DNA of 64,000 nucleotides, taken from assembly GCF_021728295.1 (NCBI RefSeq), contig NZ_JAKJXE010000011.1, positions 62,001 through 126,000 on the forward strand, read 5' to 3'. The notes below the pieces were generated by a model. It was not told the origin of the DNA. It saw only the letters and a program-made list of their open reading frames with translations, and ran no database searches. Both the position numbers and the translations under genes were made by a program. This DNA is from Pseudomonas petrae. Its GTDB lineage: Bacteria > Pseudomonadota > Gammaproteobacteria > Pseudomonadales > Pseudomonadaceae. Positions 9,923-18,294 of this stretch are shown piece after piece. Positions within the stretch are counted from its first letter, which is position 1. Each line of letters starts with the position of its first letter.

Positions 9923-10843
9923 TTACTGCCGCTTGAAGGCGTAAAACAGGTTGGGCTCGCTGACCATGTAAATGGTACCGTTCTCGTCCATCGCCACCCC
10001 TTCGGCGCGCGGAATGGTCTGGCTCAGGCCGTTGAAACCGCGCAGCAGCGTCATGAAGCTGACTTGATTACCCTTGCCGTCCAGCTCCAGCAGCATGTGC
10101 GACTCGGCGGACAGCACCAGCAGATGCCCGGTCTTCTGGTCCGCATACAGGGACGACAGATTGCGCACGATCAGGTTGTCGTTGATCAGCTTGCGCTTCT
10201 CGCCCCTCACCTCGCTGCTGCCATCGGCCTTCCAGCTGTACAACGCCGGCGGACGCTCTTCGCCAAACAGGAACTGCTGATCCCGAGGGTCCCAGGCGAT
10301 GCCTTCGAAGGCTTTGTTCTGATCCTTCGAGGGGCCCAGGTCGTACTTGGGGAAGTCGGCGATGTTGAGGGTTTTGGTTTCAGGGGTGACGTGGACGATG
10401 GTCATCAGGTGCTGACGCTCATCGACGATGGCAATCAGACCGTTACCCAGAACGGCTACGCCCTCGGGGTTGCCCCAGCCCTGGAGCGGGATCTTGCGAA
10501 TGACGTCGCCGGTCAGCGTGATCTCGGAAAGGAAGGGGTTCTTGCCCATTACCGAATACAGAGTTTTGCTTGCCGGGTCGTAGGACAGGTCCGAGGCCTC
10601 GTCCTTTTCCATGCCGGCCAGCGGCTTGGCGTCGATATCGACCTTGTAATCCGGCAGCCAGATGCCCGCCGCGCGCTCGGCCGGCGTGACGTTGCGTTCG
10701 CGCAGCCATAACAGGCCGCGATCGTCCCAGTGCCAGGCCAGCGACAGACCGGCGAGGATCACCAACGCCGCGATGAGCAGCCACCACCAACGGAAACGCA
10801 GACGGCTTTTACGGTGTGTTAGCGGTGGGGCGTTATCGACCAT
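9923..10843 (-). CDS. SdiA-regulated (YjiK-type) beta-propeller protein, copy 2
   Basis: A 306-residue paralogue of the adjacent gene, with one N-terminal membrane segment (about residues 20-40) after a basic stretch (HRKSRLRFRWWW), and the same propeller motifs (DLSYDPASKTLYSVMGKN, EGVAMDENGTIYMVSEPNLF). I start it at ATG 10843, which has an AGGA site. A longer reading from TTG 10864 is possible but unsupported. The two copies probably arose by tandem duplication and now differ over much of their length. Function unknown. Confidence 0.83.
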   Translation of the reverse strand: MVDNAPPLTHRKSRLRFRWWWLLIAALVILAGLSLAWHWDDRGLLWLRERNVTPAERAAGIWLPDYKVDIDAKPLAGMEKDEASDLSYDPASKTLYSVMGKNPFLSEITLTGDVIRKIPLQGWGNPEGVAVLGNGLIAIVDERQHLMTIVHVTPETKTLNIADFPKYDLGPSKDQNKAFEGIAWDPRDQQFLFGEERPPALYSWKADGSSEVRGEKRKLINDNLIVRNLSSLYADQKTGHLLVLSAESHMLLELDGKGNQVSFMTLLRGFNGLSQTIPRAEGVAMDENGTIYMVSEPNLFYAFKRQ

Positions 10844-10965
10844 CAAGGCAATCCTGTAAGGCAACTATCGGCACAGCGGCAAGGCGCTGCGGTCGGCGGG
10901 GGATTATCCGGATCCCATGTGAAAAAAACGGCAAGCCGCACGAACCGGTCAGACTCTTCGCTCAA

Positions 10966-10995
10966 GAAAAAGGCCACCTTCTTAGGGGCGGCCTT
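10966..10995 (-). terminator. Rho-independent terminator after the FAH gene
   Basis: On the minus strand a 9-bp stem (AAGGCCGCC pairing with GGTGGCCTT, one G-T pair, 8-base loop) is followed by a T run, about 20 bases past the stop of the FAH-family gene. Confidence 0.85.
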
Positions 10996-11015
10996 AATCT
11001 TGGTCCCGGCTCAGA

Positions 11016-11681
11016 TCAGCGCACGTCGCTTTCGAAACGGCTCTGGCCAGTCAGCTCCAGCACGATCTCATCGCCGACGATGAACGGACCTACGCCTGCG
11101 GGCGTGCCGGTCATGATCAGGTCACCGGCCTGCAGCGAGAACTGCGACGCCATGTGCTGGATCATCGGCACGATCGGGTTGAGCATGTGGCTGCTGTTGC
11201 CGTCCTGGCGGACTTCGCCGTTGATGGTCAGGCGGATGGCGATGTCGGTCAGATCGGGGTAAGCGTCAGCCGATACGAACGGCGCGATCACCGCTGCGCC
11301 GTCGAACGACTTGGCGATCTCCCATGGCAGGCCTTTCTCCTTCAGCTTCGACTGCACGTCGCGCAGCGTCAGGTCCAGGCCCGGGGCGAATCCGGAGATC
11401 GCATCGAGGACTTCTTCACGACTGGGCTTCTTGCTCAGCGGCTTGCCGATCAGCACGACGATCTCGGCTTCGTAGTGCACCGAACCCCGGTCCTGAGGAA
11501 TGCTGAAACCACCCTCGATCCCGACCACGCAGCTGCCCGGCTTGATGAACAGGAGCGGTTCAGTGGGGACCGGGTTGTCCAGCTCCTTGGCGTGCTCGGC
11601 ATAATTGCGGCCGATGCAGACAACTTTACCGAGCGGAAAGTGAACCTTGGTGCCGTCCACGTACTTGTGCTGATAGCTCAT
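11016..11681 (-). CDS. Fumarylacetoacetate hydrolase family protein
   Basis: A 221-residue protein of the FAH superfamily, which cleaves or decarboxylates acylpyruvates, fumarylpyruvate or oxaloacetate depending on the member. It shows metal-site motif HYEAEIVVLIGKPL, FAPGLDLTLRD and GTPAGVGP. The size is that of the small YcgM-like members rather than true fumarylacetoacetase. AGGAG precedes ATG 11681. It lies 38 bases after the D-2-hydroxyglutarate dehydrogenase gene, likely in one transcript, so a role in disposal of 2-oxo/2-hydroxy acids is plausible, but the substrate is not determined. Confidence 0.88.
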   Translation of the reverse strand: MSYQHKYVDGTKVHFPLGKVVCIGRNYAEHAKELDNPVPTEPLLFIKPGSCVVGIEGGFSIPQDRGSVHYEAEIVVLIGKPLSKKPSREEVLDAISGFAPGLDLTLRDVQSKLKEKGLPWEIAKSFDGAAVIAPFVSADAYPDLTDIAIRLTINGEVRQDGNSSHMLNPIVPMIQHMASQFSLQAGDLIMTGTPAGVGPFIVGDEIVLELTGQSRFESDVR

Positions 11682-11719
11682 GAGCGCTCCTGAAAAGCTT
11701 GTTGTAATGGGGGAACCGC

Positions 11720-13114
11720 TTACACCGCGAAAATTTTGCCGGGGTTCATGATGCCGTTCGGGTCGAACACTGCTTTAACGGCTTTCATGTATTCGATTTC
11801 CACCGGCGACCGGCTGTAGTGCAGGTAGTCACGCTTGGTCATACCGACGCCGTGTTCTGCGGAAATCGATCCGTTGTACTTTTGCACGATCTCGAACACC
11901 CACTTGTTCACCGTTGCGCACTTGGCAAAGAACTCGTCCTTGCTCAGGTTTTCCGGCTTGAGGATGTTCAGGTGCAGGTTGCCGTCGCCAATGTGACCGA
12001 ACCAGACGATTTCGAAATCCGGGTAATGCTGGCCAACGATCGCGTCGACCTCAGCGAGAAACGCCGGGACCTTCGAAACGGTGACCGAGATGTCGTTTTT
12101 GTACGGCGTGAAGTGCGAGATGGTTTCAGAAATGTATTCGCGCAGTTTCCACAGATTCTGCAGTTGCTGTTCGCTCTGACTCATCACGCCATCCAGCACC
12201 CAGCCCTGCTCGACACAGTGCTCGAAAGTTTCCAGCGCGTGGTTGGCCACTTCTTCGGTGGTCGCTTCGAATTCCAGCAGAGCGTAAAACGGGCATTCGG
12301 TCTCGAACGGGGACGGCACGTCACCGCGCGCCATGACCTTGGCCAGCGCCTTGTCCGAGAAGAACTCGAATGCGGTCAGGTCCAGCTTGCTCTGGAAAGC
12401 GTGCAGCACCGGCATGATGGCGTTGAAATCGGTGGTCCCGAGAACCATCGCGGTGAGGTTTTTCGGCGCGCGGTCCAGTCGCATGGTCGCCTCGACCACG
12501 AACCCCAGCGTGCCTTCGGCGCCAATGAACAGCTGACGCATGTCGTAGCCGGTGGCGTTTTTGATGAGGTCTTTGTTCAGTTCGAGCAGGTCGCCCTTGC
12601 CGGTGACCACCTTGAGTCCCGCGACCCAGTTGCGGGTCATGCCGTAGCGGATCACTTTGATCCCGCCGGCGTTGGTGCCGATGTTGCCGCCGATATTGCT
12701 CGAGCCTGACGACGCGAAGTCCACCGGATAATACAAGCCGTTTTCTTCGGCGAGATTCTGCAGCTGTTTGGTGACAACACCCGGCTGGCAGATGGCAGTG
12801 CGATCCGTCAGGTTGAGTTCGAGCACCTGGTTCATGTAATCGAAGGAGACGACCACCTCACCGTTGGCGGCAACGGCCGCGGCAGACAACCCGGTGCGGC
12901 CGCCCGACGGGACCAGCGCAACCTGGCGCTCATTGGCCCAGCGCACGATTGCCTGAACCTGTTCGGTGGTCTTGGGAAAGACGATGGCGGTGGGCGCCGG
13001 GGCGAAATGTTTGGTCCAGTCCTTGCCGTAGGTTTCGAGGGAATCGGCGTCGGTCAGGACCTTGCCAGGGTCAACCAGGGTCTTCAGCTCATCTATCAGC
13101 GCAGGATGGGTCAT
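11720..13114 (-). CDS. FAD-binding oxidoreductase, probable D-2-hydroxyglutarate dehydrogenase
   Basis: A 464-residue flavoprotein of the FAD_binding_4 / FAD-oxidase_C (GlcD, D2HGDH) type. The FAD region has VPSGGRTGLS and SSGSSNIGGNIGTNAGG, and the C-terminal domain has HIGDGNLHLN and SAEHGVGMTKR. In P. stutzeri and P. aeruginosa the orthologue next to serA oxidises D-2-hydroxyglutarate, which SerA makes from 2-oxoglutarate, back to 2-oxoglutarate. The divergent position next to serA here supports the same job. Start 13114 (GAGAG site) gives the usual length. ATG 13144 would add ten residues. Confidence 0.88.
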   Translation of the reverse strand: MTHPALIDELKTLVDPGKVLTDADSLETYGKDWTKHFAPAPTAIVFPKTTEQVQAIVRWANERQVALVPSGGRTGLSAAAVAANGEVVVSFDYMNQVLELNLTDRTAICQPGVVTKQLQNLAEENGLYYPVDFASSGSSNIGGNIGTNAGGIKVIRYGMTRNWVAGLKVVTGKGDLLELNKDLIKNATGYDMRQLFIGAEGTLGFVVEATMRLDRAPKNLTAMVLGTTDFNAIMPVLHAFQSKLDLTAFEFFSDKALAKVMARGDVPSPFETECPFYALLEFEATTEEVANHALETFEHCVEQGWVLDGVMSQSEQQLQNLWKLREYISETISHFTPYKNDISVTVSKVPAFLAEVDAIVGQHYPDFEIVWFGHIGDGNLHLNILKPENLSKDEFFAKCATVNKWVFEIVQKYNGSISAEHGVGMTKRDYLHYSRSPVEIEYMKAVKAVFDPNGIMNPGKIFAV

Positions 13115-13284
13115 CAACAGAACTCTCGAACAATTCATGGTCATCCTGAGAACGGCTCACGTCCAGGAATGGGGTGTTTCGCGGGGTGCATATGCTAGCA
13201 TACGCCCCCCGCCAATCGAGCTTTCGGCCGATTTGCGCGCGCTTCACTTACTGCCATTTCTCTCCGGGACACAGGTTTACGCAG

Positions 13285-14514
13285 ATGAGCAAGACTTCCC
13301 TCGACAAGAGCAAGATCAAGTTCCTTCTTCTCGAAGGCGTCCACCAGTCCGCGGTCGACGTCCTCAAGGCCGCCGGTTACACCAGCATTGAGTACCACAC
13401 CAAGTCTTTGCCGGAAGCCGAACTGAAGGAAAAGATTGCCGACGCTCATTTCATCGGTATTCGTTCCCGCACCCAACTGACTGAAGAACTGTTCGACAGC
13501 GCCAAGAAACTGGTCGCGGTCGGCTGTTTCTGCATCGGTACCAATCAGGTTGACCTGAACGCAGCCCGCGAGCGCGGCATCGCTGTGTTCAACGCCCCTT
13601 ACTCCAACACCCGTTCGGTGGCGGAGCTGGTGCTGGCCGAGGCCATCCTGCTGCTGCGCGGTATCCCGGAGAAGAACGCTTCCTGCCATCGCGGTGGCTG
13701 GATCAAGAGCGCGGCCAACTCGTTCGAGATTCGTGGCAAGAAGCTCGGCATCATCGGCTACGGCTCGATCGGCACTCAGTTGTCGGTCCTGGCTGAAGGC
13801 CTGGGCATGCAGGTGTACTTCTACGACACCCTGACCAAGCTGCCGCTGGGCAACGCCACTCAGGTGTCCAGCCTCAACGAGCTGCTGGGCATGTCCGACA
13901 TCGTTACCCTGCACGTTCCGGAAACCAACGAAACCCAGTGGATGATCGGCGAGAAAGAAATTCGCACGATGAAGAAGGGCGCCATCCTGATCAACGCGGC
14001 GCGCGGCACGGTGGTCGAACTCGACGCACTGGCTGATGCGATCAAGGATCAGCACCTGATCGGCGCGGCCATCGACGTGTTCCCGGTTGAGCCACGCTCC
14101 AACGACGACGTGTTCGAAAGCCCGCTGCGCGGCCTGGACAACGTGATCCTGACCCCGCACATCGGCGGCTCGACCGCTGAAGCCCAGGCCAACATCGGTC
14201 TGGAAGTGGCAGAGAAACTGGTCAAGTACAGCGACAACGGTACGTCGGTTTCTTCCGTCAACTTCCCGGAAGTGGCCCTGCCGGCTCACCCTGGCAAGCA
14301 CCGCCTGCTGCACATCCACGAGAACATCCCGGGCGTGCTGATGGAGATCAACAAGGTCTTCGCTGAAAACGGCATCAACATCTCCGGTCAGTTCCTGCAG
14401 ACCAACGAGAAAGTCGGCTACGTGGTCATCGACGTCGACGCCGAGTACTCCGATCTGGCGCAAGAGAAACTGCAGCACATCAAAGGCACCATTCGTAGCC
14501 GCGTTCTGTTCTAG
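13285..14514 (+). CDS. serA: D-3-phosphoglycerate dehydrogenase
   Basis: Oxidises 3-phosphoglycerate to 3-phosphohydroxypyruvate, the first step of serine synthesis. It can also reduce 2-oxoglutarate to D-2-hydroxyglutarate, which explains the neighbouring dehydrogenase. The 409-residue protein has a substrate domain, a Rossmann domain with GYGSIGTQL, the catalytic segments NAARGTVVE and LTPHIGGSTAEAQA, and a C-terminal ACT domain (about 338-409) that binds serine for feedback control. ATG 13285 gives the family N-terminus MSKTSLDKSKIKF. A strong terminator follows. Confidence 0.98.
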   Translation: MSKTSLDKSKIKFLLLEGVHQSAVDVLKAAGYTSIEYHTKSLPEAELKEKIADAHFIGIRSRTQLTEELFDSAKKLVAVGCFCIGTNQVDLNAARERGIAVFNAPYSNTRSVAELVLAEAILLLRGIPEKNASCHRGGWIKSAANSFEIRGKKLGIIGYGSIGTQLSVLAEGLGMQVYFYDTLTKLPLGNATQVSSLNELLGMSDIVTLHVPETNETQWMIGEKEIRTMKKGAILINAARGTVVELDALADAIKDQHLIGAAIDVFPVEPRSNDDVFESPLRGLDNVILTPHIGGSTAEAQANIGLEVAEKLVKYSDNGTSVSSVNFPEVALPAHPGKHRLLHIHENIPGVLMEINKVFAENGINISGQFLQTNEKVGYVVIDVDAEYSDLAQEKLQHIKGTIRSRVLF

Positions 14515-14533
14515 GACGGTAGTTCGGGGTGAT

Positions 14534-14563
14534 AAAAAGGAGACCTTCGGGTCTCCTTTTTTT
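14534..14563 (+). terminator. Rho-independent terminator of serA
   Basis: Perfect 12-bp stem AAAAAGGAGACC with a TTCG tetraloop and its complement, ending in a T run, 20 bases after the serA stop. Confidence 0.95.
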
Positions 14564-14630
14564 GTCCGCTGCGCGCTCGCACCTTCCTTCGCGGTGAGTC
14601 ATTCAACATGGATGGCACAGACAGATCGCA

Positions 14631-14654
14631 TTCGCGGGCAAGCGCGCTCCTGCA
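14631..14654. repeat. Single REP, GCGCGCTTGCCCGCG type
   Basis: One core (TTCGCGGGCAAGCGCGCTCC) without a clear partner, downstream of the serA terminator. Confidence 0.75.
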
Positions 14655-14697
14655 CTGGGATTGCGCCGACACGGCTATATGCGGCCAACCCCAATCC

Positions 14698-14784
14698 GTA
14701 GGGGCCGGCTTGCTGGCGAAGCGGTGTTTTCATGCACCATTGATGCATCTGGTCTGACGCCTTCGCCAGCAAGCCGGCTCCTGC
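14698..14784. repeat. REPIN, CCGGCTTGCTGGCGAAG type
   Basis: Head-to-head pair with arms GTAGGGGCCGGCTTGCTGGC and CGCCAGCAAGCCGGCTCCTG. This is the second REP family of the window. Confidence 0.85.
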
Positions 14785-14854
14785 GAATCTCACGCCAGCC
14801 ATTGGACGACGGACTCCCACACCATCCATGGCATCTGCGGATGCGCGATACGCC

Positions 14855-15292
14855 TTATTTCACCGTGATGGTGATTTTCTGCGACTCGACCGGCGGGTTC
14901 AGCGGGACGTGGTTCTTGTCGCCGACCAGCAGCTGCAGGGTGTGCTGACCCGGCGTCAGATTCAGCTCGGTTTCGGTCTGGCCTTTGCCGAAGTGGCGGA
15001 TGTTGTCGGTGTTCGGCAGCGGCGCGTTCATGTCGGGCTGATCCTTGACGTCGATCAGCAGGTGGTGATGACCGGTGTCCGGGACGTCAACGCCGGCCGG
15101 GGCGACGCCCATGCCCTTGAGGCCGAACTGCACCTTGAATGCGCCGTTGACGGTCGCGCCATCCTTCGGCGAGATGATGTAAACCTCGGCGCCTGCAGGC
15201 GATGCCGTGCGTGGCATGTCGGCGGCTTGGGCCAGCAAGCTCGCCCCCAGCAGCAGTCCGGTCAGGGCAGTTCTCGCAAATAACGTCTTCAT
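14855..15292 (-). CDS. DUF4399 periplasmic protein
   Basis: A 145-residue exported protein: a signal peptide (residues 1-23, cut after LLAQA) followed by one DUF4399 domain with the hallmark segment DTGHHHLLIDV and ISPKDGATV. The clustered histidines suggest metal binding, but no function is established for the family. It is a single gene between a REPIN and the 2OG oxygenase gene. ATG 15292 is followed by a good signal sequence (MKTLFARTALTGLLLG). Confidence 0.88.
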   Translation of the reverse strand: MKTLFARTALTGLLLGASLLAQAADMPRTASPAGAEVYIISPKDGATVNGAFKVQFGLKGMGVAPAGVDVPDTGHHHLLIDVKDQPDMNAPLPNTDNIRHFGKGQTETELNLTPGQHTLQLLVGDKNHVPLNPPVESQKITITVK

Positions 15293-15472
15293 GATCTCTC
15301 CGTTTTTATCGATGCGCGATTGGCGGGCTCGGGGATTGAAGCCTGTTCATCCCGACAGACAACCGCTCAGGAACGACCTTTACCTTAGCTGCGGTTGGCC
15401 GCGAAGTATTTCGCTGAGTGGTTTGATGTAGAAGATTTCATGTTGGACCGATGCAGACGGACAGGAAGCCAG

Positions 15473-16120
15473 TTACAACTCGAATGGTTCATTCCCACGC
15501 CGCCTGAACCATCCGGTCAGCGACAGTCGCTCGCGGGTCGAGGGCATGACTTCGTGGGGCATGTCGCCCGAGAGGAACACCACCAGGCAACCGCCCGTCG
15601 GCTGCACGTCATACTCGACGCCGTCCTTGAGGTACATCCGCAACTGGCCGCCATGCTCCGGCAACCAGCCGTCATTGAGGTAGACGACCGCCGAGACCAT
15701 GCGTTTGTCATCATCGCGAAAGCGATCCACATGCTTGCGATAGAAGGCCCCCGGCGGATAGAGCGCGAAGTGGCTCTCGTAATCCTCAAGGCCCAGAAAC
15801 AGGCCCCGGTTCAGCGCCTGACGCAGGCTCTCCATCAGGTCCAGATAGCGATCGCACGGCTCGGCCTGCCCCGCTTCCAGCCACTGAATGTGATCGCCGC
15901 GAATCCCCTCGCGAACCTCTTGCGCCGGACCGCGCCCCACCGCAGCAGGCGCCAGCTCACCCTGAACGGCACGCGTGCGGCACTCAAGGGCCAGCTCGCG
16001 GGTCAGGGTGTCGGGCAGGAAGATGTTCTGCTGCGACCAGCCACGCTCGGCCAGATCGTCGACGATTCGCAACAGCAGGGGGTGATCAGGGGATATGCGC
16101 ATGGCGCGCATAGTATCCAT
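15473..16120 (-). CDS. 2-oxoglutarate/Fe(II)-dependent dioxygenase, SM-20/prolyl hydroxylase type
   Basis: A 215-residue dioxygenase of the SM-20/EGL-9 prolyl-hydroxylase group. The iron ligands are visible as HVD in YRKHVDRFRDD and the distal His in MPHEVMPSTRERLSLTGW, where the arginine would hold 2-oxoglutarate. A close P. putida family member hydroxylates elongation factor EF-Tu, so a protein target is likely, though not shown here. Starts at 16120, 16111 and 16102 are all possible and none has a clear ribosome site. Divergent from the DUF2059 gene. Confidence 0.85.
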   Translation of the reverse strand: MDTMRAMRISPDHPLLLRIVDDLAERGWSQQNIFLPDTLTRELALECRTRAVQGELAPAAVGRGPAQEVREGIRGDHIQWLEAGQAEPCDRYLDLMESLRQALNRGLFLGLEDYESHFALYPPGAFYRKHVDRFRDDDKRMVSAVVYLNDGWLPEHGGQLRMYLKDGVEYDVQPTGGCLVVFLSGDMPHEVMPSTRERLSLTGWFRRRGNEPFEL

Positions 16121-16306
16121 ACGCCGATTAATCCGACAGGGCCTGCAGTCCGGCGAATGAGGAATATTTTTGCGGGTTTGAATACGCCTGGCGGTTTTGC
16201 CCGATCACTGATCGAACCCACGGTTTTTAGCGGGGTCTGGCAAGTGTTAACTCGACAAATCCCCGCTGCCCCACCGAGAATGGCGGCCTGCCGACAGGAG
16301 TCTCTA

Positions 16307-17047
16307 ATGCGCCGTCTGTTTTTCCTGCTGTTGATGTTCTGCACTGTGCCCGCTTGGGCAGACGGCCACGATCAGCTGTACAAGCTCGCCGGCTGGCCGG
16401 AACAACGCGCTCATTTTGTCGATGCCTTGAAAGCCGCTCAGCAGCGTTACCGCAACAGCCTTCCGCCCGCCGTATTCGACGCTCTGGTGAGCAACAGCAA
16501 TCAGCGTTTCGCTCCGCAGGCGATGGACCAGCGCGGGGAGCAAATGCTGCGCCAGACGCTGCAGGACCCGAATCCTGCGCTGCAGTTTTTCCAGTCGCCG
16601 CTGGGCAGCAAGATCGTCAATGCCGAACTCACTGCGACGCGCCCGGACCAACTGGCTAAAAACGCTCAAGGCCTGCCGCACATCCAGGCGGACGACAACC
16701 GTCTGCTGATCATCGGCCATCTGGCCAACGCCCTCCCCGCCAAGGAAGCCGGCGCCGAGGTCAGCATGGCCATTGCTGGGGTCGCCGCCGACAGCCTGAG
16801 TTCAATGATTCCAGGCCTGATGGGCGGCGGAACGACCCAGGCGATGCTCGACAGTCAGCGTCAGCGGCTCATGGGGCAGATCGGCAAGGACGTGAACAAC
16901 ACGCTGCTTTATGTGTACCGCGACCTGTCGGACGGCGAGCTGGACGAATTCGCCACCTTCGCCGAGTCCAACGAAGGCAAGGCCTATTACAAGGCAGCGC
17001 TGGCAGCTGTTCGCGCGGGATTGGCGGTTGGGCAGACTGTCAAATGA
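16307..17047 (+). CDS. DUF2059 periplasmic protein
   Basis: A 246-residue exported protein with a signal peptide (about residues 1-18, cut after VPAWA) and a helical C-terminal DUF2059 region (about 170-240: MLDSQRQRLMGQIGKDVNN, FATFAESNEGKAYYKAA). The function is unknown. ATG 16307 follows a strong AGGAG site. The frame is open far upstream, but that stretch overlaps the divergent oxygenase gene and is not coding. A REPIN follows six bases after the stop. Confidence 0.85.
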   Translation: MRRLFFLLLMFCTVPAWADGHDQLYKLAGWPEQRAHFVDALKAAQQRYRNSLPPAVFDALVSNSNQRFAPQAMDQRGEQMLRQTLQDPNPALQFFQSPLGSKIVNAELTATRPDQLAKNAQGLPHIQADDNRLLIIGHLANALPAKEAGAEVSMAIAGVAADSLSSMIPGLMGGGTTQAMLDSQRQRLMGQIGKDVNNTLLYVYRDLSDGELDEFATFAESNEGKAYYKAALAAVRAGLAVGQTVK

Positions 17048-17052
17048 CGTCA

Positions 17053-17145
17053 GTGGGACCGGCTTCAGCCGGGAAGGGGACTGTTTGAACACCCTCCATC
17101 TTTCGGTCTGACGACTCAAGCCTTCCCGGCTAAAGCCAGTCCCAC
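17053..17145. repeat. REPIN, GTGGGACCGGC type
   Basis: Head-to-head pair between the convergent DUF2059 and alpha/beta hydrolase genes. The right arm carries one substitution (GCCAGTCCCAC). Confidence 0.88.
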
Positions 17146-17187
17146 ATTCGTTATGTCAGTACGCAAGCCTGCCCTGCCCTTCGAGCC

Positions 17188-18129
17188 CTACCGCATACGC
17201 TGCGTCAGAAACTCAAAAAACCGCGCGCGTAACTCGGGTGACTCGTTGACCAGATGGTGCCGCGCTTCGTGCAGCATGAAGATCTGCGGCTCATCGAACT
17301 TGTCCTTGAGCACCGGCAGATTATGTTTCCAGTCCACGGTCATGTCCGACTCACCCTGCACGATCAGCGGGCTGCGGCGGCTGCGCGGTGCGCGCTCTAT
17401 GCGCTCGATCCACTTGGCCAGCGCGCCCACCCAGACTGTCGGCAAGCGCCGCGGCTGCAACGGATCCGCCAGCAGGAAAGGCAGAAAGGTCGAGGCGTTT
17501 GAGTTTTCGCTGAATCGCCTGTCAATGGCTTTGACGAAGCCGCGCAGCAGGTAATAGCTGAGTTTCGACAGGGCCCAGCCACGCGGCCGCACCAGTGGCG
17601 CCAGCAGGATGGTCTGACCCTGCGCCGGGCTGGCGTCGCCGCGGTGAAGCAAGTGGTCAATGACAATCGCGCCGCCGGTGCTTTGCCCGCACAGGTGCCA
17701 CGGCTGCGGCAGGTTGAGGCTTTCGGCTTCGACAAAAAGTCGATCCAGCACGGCCTGATACTCCGCGAAGTCGGTAATGCTTGCCCGCGCTCCACTGGAC
17801 AATCCATGGCCCGGCAAGTCGCAGGCAATCACCGCCAGCCCAAGCCCCAGCGCCCAGTCGATGACGTGACGGTACAGCCCGACGTGATCGTAAAAGCCGT
17901 GCATCAGCACCAGCGTGCCGACCGGCTGTTCGGGCATCCACAGCTGCGTGACGATGTCGTAACCGCCCACTTCAAAGCGCCCGATCCGGCTGCTGATCAA
18001 GCCATTCGGGCCAAGCGCGTTCAAACCATAGAAACGCTGATAAGCCTGCGCCTCTTCAGATGGCGCTTGCGACACGCTTAGCGGCAACAGCTCAGCACGC
18101 AGGTGATCGGGATCGAACGTGTCAGACAT
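17188..18129 (-). CDS. Alpha/beta hydrolase, lysophospholipase/monoacylglycerol lipase-like
   Basis: A 313-residue hydrolase of the serine aminopeptidase S33 / Hydrolase_4 type. The nucleophile elbow is GQSTGG with Ser150, the oxyanion segment is MHGFYDHVGLY, DLPGHGLSSG follows strand 4, and the catalytic His is in LHEARHHLVNE near the C-terminus. There is no signal peptide, so it is probably cytoplasmic. Relatives act on lysophospholipids or monoacylglycerols, but the substrate cannot be read from the sequence. Divergent from the AHL acylase gene across a 165-base gap. Confidence 0.87.
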   Translation of the reverse strand: MSDTFDPDHLRAELLPLSVSQAPSEEAQAYQRFYGLNALGPNGLISSRIGRFEVGGYDIVTQLWMPEQPVGTLVLMHGFYDHVGLYRHVIDWALGLGLAVIACDLPGHGLSSGARASITDFAEYQAVLDRLFVEAESLNLPQPWHLCGQSTGGAIVIDHLLHRGDASPAQGQTILLAPLVRPRGWALSKLSYYLLRGFVKAIDRRFSENSNASTFLPFLLADPLQPRRLPTVWVGALAKWIERIERAPRSRRSPLIVQGESDMTVDWKHNLPVLKDKFDEPQIFMLHEARHHLVNESPELRARFFEFLTQRMR

Positions 18130-18294
18130 CGGAATTCCAGATGAGGGTGTGTAGGAAGCGGCCGCACGGAAGTGTCATCTGTCCGCTGCGGCGTGGCAAG
18201 TTACGCTGCCTAAATCCGTGGGCGGTCCGTCTACCCAGTCGCGAGACAAATCTGTAGCCTGCAAAACCTTCACGATTCTCATTTGAGCCCCCGG

